This document shows, piece by piece, positions 1-5,083 of a stretch of DNA of 7,359 nt (positions within the stretch are counted from its first letter, which is position 1; the number at the start of each line of letters is the position of its first letter). Location of the stretch: assembly GCA_016199015.1 (NCBI GenBank), contig JACQHN010000198.1:1-7359 (forward strand). Reading direction: 5' to 3'. The notes under the pieces are model-generated. The model was given only the letters and a program-made list of their open reading frames with translations. It ran no database searches and had not been told where the DNA came from. Made by a program: the position numbers and the translations under genes. This DNA comes from Nitrospira defluvii (GTDB lineage: Bacteria > Nitrospirota > Nitrospiria > Nitrospirales > Nitrospiraceae).

Positions 1-780
1 CGGCTGCACAATCACATCGGCGACGTCGGGGCGATCTGCAACGATACTGCCTACGCCCTCGCTCATGCCCACTGCGGGCGGATGAAAGAGCAGCTCATGC
101 AACTCAATGATCGCCTGACCGGATCGCGCTTTCTCCGGGGCGTCAATTGCGTAGGCGGGGTTGCTATCGACGTGCCTGCCATACAACTTACGCAGGTGGT
201 GACGGAATTGGACGCCATCGAGCAAGACTTCACTGCGATCGAAAAGATTCTGTTCGCGAACGCCTCGCTCACGGAACGATTGGAGAATACGGGCATCCTC
301 ACCGAGCGCACGGCCTGGGACCATGCGGTGGTCGGCGTCGTCGGTCGCGCATCGGGGATCGACAGGGATATCCGGCGTGATCGACCCTTCGCTGCCTATC
401 ACGAACTCCAGCCGAAGGTGATGCGCTATCGCTATGGTGACGTGCGCGCCAGGATGCGGGTGCGATTGGATGAGGTGCATGAGTCGATCCGACTGATTCG
501 TGAGATCCGCCGGATGGTGCCACAGGGGCCGCTCACGATTCAGCCGATGCGTCCGCCGGTGCCCGGCGAGTGGGCCATCTCGGCCGTCGAAGGTTGGCGA
601 GGCGAGATTCTCTATATGGTCATGGCAGGAGAGCAGGGGTGGGTTCACCGTTGTAAAGTTCGCGATCCGTCCTTCGTGAATTGGCCGGCGATTCAATGGG
701 CGGCGCTCGGCAACATCGTGCCGGATTTCCCGCTGATCAATAAGAGCTTCAATCTGTCTTACGCGGGGAACGATTTGTGA
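1..780 (+). CDS. Hydrogenase-4/complex I-like large subunit (HyfG/HycE family), 3' part only
   Basis: The reading frame is open from the first base and ends at TGA 778-780, giving the last 259 residues; the start lies upstream of the window. The segment HNHIGDVGAICNDTAYA followed by LNDRLTGSRFLRGVN is typical of HycE/HyfG-type large subunits, which are homologous to NuoD of complex I. These sit in the peripheral arm of a membrane-bound complex facing the cytoplasm and pass electrons or protons near the quinone/NiFe site. Active group 4 [NiFe] hydrogenases end in a DPCxxC motif that binds nickel; here the tail reads INKSFNLSYAGNDL with no cysteine. This suggests a hydrogenase-related complex without a NiFe centre. 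The N-terminal cysteine motif is outside the window, so this rests on one of the two motifs. The next gene, 98 bases on, encodes the matching small subunit. Family is confident; enzyme activity is not. Confidence 0.9.
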   Translation, partial: RLHNHIGDVGAICNDTAYALAHAHCGRMKEQLMQLNDRLTGSRFLRGVNCVGGVAIDVPAIQLTQVVTELDAIEQDFTAIEKILFANASLTERLENTGILTERTAWDHAVVGVVGRASGIDRDIRRDRPFAAYHELQPKVMRYRYGDVRARMRVRLDEVHESIRLIREIRRMVPQGPLTIQPMRPPVPGEWAISAVEGWRGEILYMVMAGEQGWVHRCKVRDPSFVNWPAIQWAALGNIVPDFPLINKSFNLSYAGNDL

Positions 781-788
781 CTTGAGGA

Positions 789-857
789 CAGCCGTCAGCG
801 ATCAGATTTTAGCTGTCAGCAAGAGTTCCGGTGTTGAGAGTTGATGGCTGAGAGCTG
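789..857. repeat. Imperfect inverted repeat between the two Hyf-like genes
   Basis: Bases 789-805 (cagccgtcagcgatcag) are roughly complementary to 840-857 (gttgatggctgagagctg), about 13 of 17 positions matching, separated by about 34 bases. The gtcagc/gctgag wording resembles degenerate repeats I associate with Nitrospira intergenic DNA, from memory. It could fold in the transcript between the two genes. No uridine run follows, so it is not a classical terminator. Confidence 0.4.
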
Positions 858-878
858 AAAGCCAAGACTGGAGGCCGT

Positions 879-1400
879 ATGTTTCGAATCATCAAAAAAA
901 GTCTCAAGACCGGCGTCGTCACGGGACGGCATCCGGACGGGAACGCGCCGCACGAGCCGGTCAGCCAGCAAGCGATCGAAAAGGCCAAGCCGTTCAGGCG
1001 CTCGCTGACGATCCGCGAAGTCGACACGGGTTCCTGCAACGCGTGCGAGATGGAAATGAATGCGCTCGCCAATCCCGTCTATGACGTGGAGCGGTTCGGG
1101 GTCCATATTGCCGCATCCCCGCGGCACGCCGATGCACTGGTCGTCACCGGACCGGTGACCGTCAATATGGAACGGGCGTTGAAAGACGTGTACAAGGCGA
1201 CGGCAGACCCCAAGATCGTCATCGCGCTGGGAGACTGTGCGATTCATTGCGGCCTGTTCAAGGGGAGTTATGCGGTGACGGGTCCGGTGGAACGGCATAT
1301 ACCTGTCGATGTGCGCATCCCCGGCTGTCCGCCGCGTCCGGCGGAAATCCTTGCGGTCCTGGCGGAACTTCGACAAGAACGCTCTCCATCGGACAAGTGA
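879..1400 (+). CDS. NuoB/HyfI-like [4Fe-4S] small subunit
   Basis: A 173-residue protein of the NADH:ubiquinone oxidoreductase 20 kDa/[NiFe]-hydrogenase small-subunit family (NuoB, HycG, HyfI). It should carry the single [4Fe-4S] cluster equivalent to N2 and hand electrons to the large subunit encoded just upstream. Four cysteines fit the cluster: C53 and C56 in GSCNACEMEM, C120 in GDCAIHC and C150 in PGCPPRP. The CNAC arrangement is closer to hydrogenase-type small subunits than to the adjacent double cysteine of true NuoB. The basic N-terminus (MFRIIKKSLKTGVVTG) resembles HyfI/HycG. The start is ATG 879, with GGAGG at 870-874 only four bases upstream, a tight but usable spacing. Length is about usual. 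It is probably co-transcribed with the large subunit and is the last gene of the operon visible here. Confidence 0.9.
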   Translation: MFRIIKKSLKTGVVTGRHPDGNAPHEPVSQQAIEKAKPFRRSLTIREVDTGSCNACEMEMNALANPVYDVERFGVHIAASPRHADALVVTGPVTVNMERALKDVYKATADPKIVIALGDCAIHCGLFKGSYAVTGPVERHIPVDVRIPGCPPRPAEILAVLAELRQERSPSDK

Positions 1401-1418
1401 GCGGCCGGCAGAGGCCGC
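1401..1418 (+). terminator. Short GC hairpin directly after the HyfI-like stop codon
   Basis: GCGGCC (1401-1406) and GGCCGC (1413-1418) form a perfect 6-bp stem with a 6-base loop, starting at the base after TGA. No T-run follows, so this is not a standard Rho-independent terminator. It may only protect or pause the transcript end. The rest of 1419-1526 shows no gene. Confidence 0.2.
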
Positions 1419-1538
1419 CCCGTCATGACAGGTTGTAACGGCGACACAGTTCACATGTGATGTCCTGGCGGGCATACACAATAAAGATTTCTGATCACCA
1501 TTTCGAAGGCTTCTTCACCCGAATTCAGGAGGTGTGAG

Positions 1539-1688
1539 ATGTCTTGTCGTGCGGGAATCGATCTCCATGCCACGAACAGTGTCCTCGTCGTGATCGATGC
1601 GAACGACCAGATCCTCTATCAGAAGCGACTACGCAATAACCTGCGACTGATCCTCGCGGGCCTCGGGCCGACACTCGCTCCTGGATAG
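1539..1688 (+). pseudogene. IS110-family transposase, N-terminal fragment
   Basis: ATG 1539 is preceded by a strong ribosome binding site, AGGAGGTG at 1527-1534. The 49 codons begin MSCRAGIDLHATNSVLVVID and continue DQILYQKRLRNNLRLILAG. This is the start of the RuvC-like DEDD domain of IS110-family transposases, with the first catalytic Asp in GIDLH. A full protein has roughly 300-400 residues; here similarity stops after about residue 42 and TAG follows at 1686-1688. The rest of the DEDD domain and the C-terminal serine-bearing domain are absent from the downstream sequence, so the element was cut by deletion or rearrangement rather than by one stop codon. It lies between the respiratory operon and the integron and may mark the event that removed the front of the integrase gene. 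Confidence 0.8.
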
Positions 1689-1817
1689 ATGCCGAGATTG
1701 CGGCGAGGGCCACCGCAGCAGGCCGTAGAGCAGCAGCGTGCTCAGGCCTGTGACTTGGTAGCGTTGGATCCACACAACCACCCTGGCTGGACTTGACGGC
1801 GGCGGTGCTACTGTTGA
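1689..1817. other. Unassigned joint between the IS110 and integrase remnants
   Basis: About 130 bases in which no frame on either strand gives a protein I recognise. It continues neither the IS110 transposase upstream nor the integron integrase downstream: the integrase frame hits TGA at 1815-1817. It is probably scrambled DNA left by the rearrangement. Confidence 0.5.
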
Positions 1818-2189
1818 GAATGTGCCGGGCCAGTTGCGCCACAGGACTGGCGCTGGCAATGGGTGTTTCCCCAGGAGCACCGATGGATCAACGGCAAGAC
1901 CAAGGAGCAAGGACGTCATCACATTGACGAATCATTAGTCCAGAAGGCCGTCAGAGATGCCGTGGCGAAGGCCGGGCTCACAAAGCGGGCCACGTGCCAC
2001 ACGTTCCGGCATGCCTTTGCCACACACGTGCTTGAAAGCGGCTATGACCTGTCTGCGTGCCACGCACAGGCAGGCATTCGAACGGTCCAGGAGTTGTTGG
2101 GCCATCGCGACGTCAAAACGACGATGATCTGCACGCATGTGCTTCATCAAGGGCCGGCAGGCGTTCGCAGTCCGCTGGATGGACTTTGA
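1818..2189 (+). pseudogene. intI: Integron integrase (IntI), C-terminal remnant with catalytic Tyr replaced by Cys
   Basis: The frame is open from 1818; similarity is clear from about 1845 ([14 protein letters not shown]) to the end ([15 protein letters not shown] tail, here [10 protein letters not shown]). IntI enzymes are tyrosine recombinases that insert and excise gene cassettes. The IntI-specific added region around [10 protein letters not shown] and GRHHIDES is present, as are [18 protein letters not shown] (the Arg-His box) and [12 protein letters not shown]. Three defects are visible. About two thirds of the protein is missing at the N-terminus. Nine residues (SACHAQAGI, 27 bases) are inserted between GYDL and RTVQ, which are contiguous in relatives such as IntI1. 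The catalytic Tyr of the TTMIYTHV motif is Cys (TTMICTHV, codon TGC 2130-2132, one transition from TAC). It is therefore almost certainly inactive. The 3' end faces the attI site, the reverse of class 1 integrons. Confidence 0.88.
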
Positions 2190-2202
2190 ACCCCCTTACG
2201 GA

Positions 2203-2232
2203 GGTGCTGTTATGCGGATCCGCATAAGCACC
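2203..2232. repeat. 18-bp perfect palindrome with extended arms
   Basis: TTATGCGGATCCGCATAA at 2210-2227 is a perfect palindrome. It is extended by GGTGC (2203-2207) and GCACC (2228-2232), with a 2-base bulge on the left. Each half is the TTATGCGGA box that recurs at 2312 and 2343 in the attI region. It starts 20 bases after the integrase remnant's stop. It could be a recombinase or regulator binding site, or act as a hairpin after intI. Confidence 0.6.
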
Positions 2233-2262
2233 CGTGATAAATGGTCGATAGGGCGTAACTCA

Positions 2263-2291
2263 TTGAACGAGCGTCGATTATGGGGTATTGT
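2263..2291 (+). promoter_or_regulatory. Candidate cassette promoter (Pc)
   Basis: TTGAAC (2263-2268) and TATTGT (2286-2291) resemble -35 and -10 boxes, four of six consensus matches each, with an ideal 17-base spacer. The site lies between the integrase remnant and the first cassette and points into the array, where an integron Pc is expected. The match is modest and other placements are possible. Confidence 0.35.
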
Positions 2292-2309
2292 TCACGACCA
2301 TTGATGGCG

Positions 2310-2374
2310 TGTTATGCGGACAGAAAATGGCAGATCCGGTTCTTATGCGGATCGGCCTAAACATTGTTAGATGC
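2310..2374 (+). other. attI: attI-like primary integration site
   Basis: The core site GTTAGATGC (2366-2374) marks the left end of cassette 1, with the cut expected between G2366 and T2367. An inverted partner box GCCTAAAC lies just before it (2355-2362). Two direct repeats, TTATGCGGA at 2312-2320 and 2343-2351, lie further left. This order (two direct repeats, CCTAAA box, core GTTAG) matches class 1 attI1 as I remember it, where the repeats are accessory IntI binding sites, although the spacings differ. The site has no long hairpin of the attC type, as expected for attI. The assignment is inferred from structure and position. Confidence 0.7.
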
Positions 2375-2390
2375 ACGAAACAGCTACGAA

Positions 2391-2579
2391 TTACGTAGCG
2401 CTGAGAAAGAAAGATAGTCTGAGGCGGGAGGAAAAGATTGAATCGGCTCTACTCGAGTCACGAATGTGTACGTAGCTTAATTCCAAACTGAACATGGATA
2501 AAACAAACGCAAAAACAATCAGTGGTACTTTTAGTGTTCCGACAACTTTCAGTTTTAAGCTACTAGTCTCTTTGTCCAT
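2391..2579 (-). CDS. Small membrane protein of unknown function, antisense in cassette 1
   Basis: I do not recognise this 62-residue protein. The start at 2579 (reverse strand) is well supported: the reverse strand has AGGAGGTG (plus positions 2583-2590) with 5 bases between AGGAGG and ATG. A longer reading to 2627 adds 16 residues but would bypass this signal. After a polar start (MDKETSSLKLKVVGTLK) comes one hydrophobic segment, about residues 12-35 (PLIVFAFVLSMFSLELSYV at its core), then a tail rich in Arg and Ser. It is probably a single-pass inner-membrane protein. It is the only gene in the array opposing the others, so it needs its own promoter inside the cassette. The cassette is visibly richer in A/T than its neighbours. 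Reverse-oriented cassette genes elsewhere are often toxin-antitoxin or other self-expressed genes, but nothing here identifies such a role. Confidence 0.6.
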   Translation of the reverse strand: MDKETSSLKLKVVGTLKVPLIVFAFVLSMFSLELSYVHIRDSSRADSIFSSRLRLSFFLSAT

Positions 2580-2669
2580 GGACACCTCCTTTTTTAAAGA
2601 GCTGCTACGGACACACTCATTAACCACCAGGCCCTCATTGTAAGGCTCGAGAATCGAGTAGAACCGACT
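2441..2669. repeat. Long-range inverted repeat in cassette 1
   Basis: Bases 2441-2459 (aatcggctctactcgagtc) and 2651-2669 (gaatcgagtagaaccgact) are complementary at about 16 of 19 positions, with about 190 bases between. One arm lies inside the small antisense gene and the other upstream of its start, so its transcript could fold on itself. The role is unknown. Confidence 0.4.
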
Positions 2670-2706
2670 CGAAGGCTATTCTATCACCATGGTTACGAAA
2701 AAGTGC

Positions 2707-2797
2707 ATCTAACTTTGTGTTCGAGGCGGACGCGGTGAGACGGCGACGTGTTTTCTGTCGGGTTCGTGCCCCGCGCCGCTCAACGCCGTCGTTAGCC
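2707..2797 (+). other. attC: attC site of cassette 1
   Basis: Runs from ATCTAAC (2707-2713) to GTTAGCC (2791-2797), 91 bases. GTGCATCTAAC (2703-2713) is the exact reverse complement of the cassette's own left end, GTTAGATGCAC (2366-2376). The interior has imperfect complementary arms (gtgttcgaggcgg against ccgctcaacgc). Its last 19 bases before the core variation (2775-2793) are identical to 3801-3819 in the next attC, so the two sites are related. Confidence 0.8.
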
Positions 2798-2815
2798 AAT
2801 AATGGAGGAAAGCCT

Positions 2816-3757
2816 ATGCACCTTGGCACGCAAGCTTCGGGTCTCGGCAACGACGTGGCCCAGAAGTTGGATTTTGTGTGGTTGGAACTCACGAATCGTT
2901 GCAATCTTCGCTGCGTTCACTGCTATGCGGAGTCGTCTCCAACAACTGGAGGCAAAGACATTCTGGATGAGGCCGACTATCTGAATGTCATAGACCAGAT
3001 ATATCGCCTTGGCTGCCGCAAGCTCCAGTTCATTGGAGGTGAACCAACGCTAAACCGAAGTCTTCCACGCCTAATCAAGTCTGCCTACAGGACGGGATTC
3101 ACTTTAATCGAAGTCTTCACCAATCTGACCCACCTATCGGACAACCTCCTGTCGGTATTCCGCGCGTTTCAGGTTGCGTTGGCAACATCCTTTTACTCCT
3201 GCAGACCCGAGATCCACGATGGAATCACGGGGCAGAGAGGAAGCTTTCAGCGCACCCTACGTAACATGCAGCGGGTGCAGGAAGCACAACTGAGCCTGCG
3301 GGTCGGTGTCATCGAGATGGATCAGAATCGCCCGGATCTTACTGAGACATGGGAGTTTCTCCGCGAAATGGGCATTCGGCACATCGGGAGCGATCGTGTG
3401 CGCCAAATCGGACGTGCGGCGAACGCGGTGGCCCCTGACATGCGCGAACTCTGCGGCAGTTGCGCCGAGAACGTGTTGACTATCGGACCCGACGGGCTGG
3501 TCGCTCCATGCAATATGTCGAAACAATGGGCCGTTGGGTCTGTACTTGAGCAGAGCCTGGAGGAAATTGTCGCCTCACCGGCCCTTTCAAATGTCCGCAG
3601 GGAGATTAAAAAGAACACGGTCGACAGCGAGCACAAACATGTCGAGGCGCCCTGCGATCCGAAAAACTGCGGTCCATACGACTACTGTTGCCCCAGCACG
3701 CAACAATGTTTCCCTTGCGAGCCGAACGGTTGCAGTCCATGCCGCCCGAAGGGCTAA
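2816..3757 (+). CDS. Radical SAM/SPASM protein, probable peptide-modifying enzyme with Cys-rich tail
   Basis: A 313-residue cytoplasmic protein; start ATG 2816 has GGAGG at 2804-2808 and lies just after the attC1 core. The upstream in-frame extension to 2717 would cross the attC and is rejected. C29, C33 and C36 in TNRCNLRCVHCYAE are the CxxxCxxC motif that binds the [4Fe-4S] cluster cleaving S-adenosylmethionine; GGEP (74-77) is the usual SAM-binding loop. ATSFYSCRPEIHDGITGQRGS (residues 123-143) follows the pattern of SPASM-type peptide maturases. C213, C216 and C232 (ELCGSC, then GPDGLVAPCN) begin an auxiliary-cluster SPASM region. The tail from 280 holds eight more cysteines (C280, C285, C291, C292, C298, C301, C306, C309) in CxPC-like repeats. 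This resembles, from memory, actinobacterial radical SAM enzymes in ribosomal-peptide clusters. No precursor peptide is visible. Its stop lies inside the attC2 core. Family is certain; substrate unknown. Confidence 0.88.
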   Translation: MHLGTQASGLGNDVAQKLDFVWLELTNRCNLRCVHCYAESSPTTGGKDILDEADYLNVIDQIYRLGCRKLQFIGGEPTLNRSLPRLIKSAYRTGFTLIEVFTNLTHLSDNLLSVFRAFQVALATSFYSCRPEIHDGITGQRGSFQRTLRNMQRVQEAQLSLRVGVIEMDQNRPDLTETWEFLREMGIRHIGSDRVRQIGRAANAVAPDMRELCGSCAENVLTIGPDGLVAPCNMSKQWAVGSVLEQSLEEIVASPALSNVRREIKKNTVDSEHKHVEAPCDPKNCGPYDYCCPSTQQCFPCEPNGCSPCRPKG

Positions 3758-3823
3758 CAGTGCGTTCGAGCGGTCCACTGGCTCGCGTTCGCTCGCCGTG
3801 GCCGCTCAACGCCGTCGTTGGCC
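3752..3823 (+). other. attC: attC site of cassette 2
   Basis: Runs from GGCTAAC (3752-3758) to GTTGGCC (3817-3823), 72 bases. GGCTAAC is the exact complement of the cassette's own left core, GTTAGCC at 2791. The arms gcgttcgagcggtccac and gtggccgctcaacgc pair with small bulges. The radical SAM gene's TAA (3755-3757) lies inside the left core. Confidence 0.85.
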
Positions 3824-3843
3824 GCTGCGAATCGATCACGAAC

Positions 3844-4917
3844 ATGAAGACCTGTCCCTTTTGCAAAGAAGACGTGCACGAGGACGCGATCAAGTGTCGT
3901 TTCTGTCACTCCATGCTGCTGCAAATTGAAGCCGCTGAGCAGAAGGTCTCTGAGTCCACACGTGTCACATACGTCTTAGATCGAGACCTCCTTCGGTTTG
4001 CGAAGTTCGCCGGCGGCGTTCTAGCAGTGTTCTTGGTCGTTGGCGCCTACTCATTCGGGTTCAAACTCGACTCTGCCCTCGACAAAGCGAGGGACACGCA
4101 GGAGAAGCTCACCGAAGCCCAGCATGACTTGAAGGCGGCCCAAGCGACGGTTGCGAATCTGAAACGCGATGTTGAAACCGTCCTGGCTGAAGCGAAAAGT
4201 ATCCTGGGCGACATCTCGGCCCAAAAGGAGGCGGCCCTCGCGCTGGTCGTTTCGATTCGCCAACTCAATCCGCGTGAAGCGGCAGCGCTGGAGAGAGTCA
4301 AGGTCGAGCGGCCTGACAAAGTCCGACGCGATTCAAATAGCAAGCTGTGGGCGACCGGCGCGACTATCCGAATCCGATTCCTCGATGGGGACCAGAAGTC
4401 CCAGACGTTCGTCCGCGAAATTGCTCGGGAGTGGACGAAGTACGCCAACCTTCGTTTCGAGTTCCTGACCGCAGGAGATGCTGAGGTGAGACTGTCGTTC
4501 AAGCAGGCTGGGTCGTGGTCTTTCCGAGGCACAGACGCGTTGGCGGTCCCTCAAGATGAGGCGACCATCAACCTGCAGCAGGTTGAGCCGAGGACCGTAT
4601 TGCACGAGTTCGGGCACGTCCTCGGATTGATTGAAGAGCATCAGAATCCTCGAGCCAACATTCCTTGGAGCAAGGACCTGATTTATCGGGAGCTAGGTGG
4701 ATCTCCCAATTTCTGGAGCAAGGAGGAGATTGACCGCCAGATATTCGCGAAGGTGTCCGCCGCCGAACTCGGCGATTACCGTGACTTTGATCCTGAGTCG
4801 GTCATGAACCAAATGTTCTCTGGGACGTGGGCGGGCGGCAAGGCTTTGGGCGGGCGCAATGAACTGTCCCAGAGCGACAAAGCCCTTGTGAGTCGGCTTT
4901 ATCCTCCTGCTCGTTAA
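3844..4917 (+). CDS. Membrane-anchored zincin-like metallopeptidase with N-terminal zinc ribbon
   Basis: A 357-residue protein. Order: a zinc ribbon (C4, C7, C18, C21 in MKTCPFCKEDV...KCRFCHSML); one membrane segment at about 54-73 (GGVLAVFLVVGAYSFGF core); a probable coiled coil at about 76-135 rich in Ala, Glu and Lys; then a zincin domain from about 165. TVLHEFGHVLGLIEEHQNP (251-269) is the zinc-binding helix, with H254, catalytic E255 and H258. DPESVMNQMF (317-325) supplies the Met-turn, and NELSQSDKALVSRLYP is the usual end of these bacterial astacin/matrixin-like domains. The third ligand position, 264, is Glu (codon 4633-4635) where relatives I recall have His (GLIHEHQ), so activity is uncertain. 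The ribbon is probably cytoplasmic and the protease domain outside the membrane. Start ATG 3844 is chosen because the ribbon begins there; no clear ribosome binding site precedes it. The open frame further upstream crosses attC2 and is not used. Confidence 0.85.
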   Translation: MKTCPFCKEDVHEDAIKCRFCHSMLLQIEAAEQKVSESTRVTYVLDRDLLRFAKFAGGVLAVFLVVGAYSFGFKLDSALDKARDTQEKLTEAQHDLKAAQATVANLKRDVETVLAEAKSILGDISAQKEAALALVVSIRQLNPREAAALERVKVERPDKVRRDSNSKLWATGATIRIRFLDGDQKSQTFVREIAREWTKYANLRFEFLTAGDAEVRLSFKQAGSWSFRGTDALAVPQDEATINLQQVEPRTVLHEFGHVLGLIEEHQNPRANIPWSKDLIYRELGGSPNFWSKEEIDRQIFAKVSAAELGDYRDFDPESVMNQMFSGTWAGGKALGGRNELSQSDKALVSRLYPPAR

Positions 4918-4968
4918 GATGCTTTGGGGTCCGGCAGCGACTGCGCGACAGGGTACGTTGCCGTCGCG

Positions 4969-5040
4969 GCCTAACACCGGCCTGGATCCGACGGCGCGAC
5001 ACTTCGCTGGAGCGCCGCGGCTCAGGCCGAAACGTTAGGC
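4969..5040 (+). other. attC: attC site of cassette 3
   Basis: Runs from GCCTAAC (4969-4975) to GTTAGGC (5034-5040), 72 bases; both cores fit the consensus exactly and complement each other. Inner arms CGGCCTG/CAGGCCG and GGCGC/GCGCC pair. Unlike the other sites, its left core does not match the start of its own cassette (GTTGGCCGC at 3817): GCGGCCTAAC differs from the expected GCGGCCAAC by an extra T. Confidence 0.88.
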
Positions 5041-5083
5041 CCCTTTTCACAGCCACCACAACCACTAGCGAGAGGAGTGAGAA

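Noticed and set aside
789..857. CRISPR or small RNA in the gap between the Hyf-like genes
   Set aside because: Only one imperfect inverted pair, no regular spacing and no promoter signal.
816..1481. 221-residue reverse-strand reading frame across the HyfI-like gene
   Set aside because: It is the antisense shadow of a gene with clear iron-sulfur motifs, and its composition (many Arg and His) is typical of a shadow frame.
1525..1922. Reverse-strand reading frames across the IS110/intI joint
   Set aside because: No recognisable domain, and they run antisense to identifiable IS110 and IntI coding sequence.
2210..2351. TTATGCGGA copies as a CRISPR-like array
   Set aside because: Only three irregularly spaced 9-base copies plus one inverted. 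The attI direct-repeat explanation fits the position better.
2494..2643. 49-residue plus-strand reading frame in cassette 1
   Set aside because: No ribosome binding site, Ser/Thr-rich low-complexity content, and it lies opposite a gene with a near-ideal ribosome binding site. It may still be considered if the reverse gene is disproved.
2717..2815. N-terminal extension of the radical SAM protein by 33 residues
   Set aside because: It would start inside the attC1 site and translate the recombination site. A good ribosome binding site precedes ATG 2816.
3688..3843. N-terminal extension of the zincin protein
   Set aside because: It overlaps the radical SAM gene in another frame and crosses attC2. 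The zinc ribbon starts naturally at ATG 3844.
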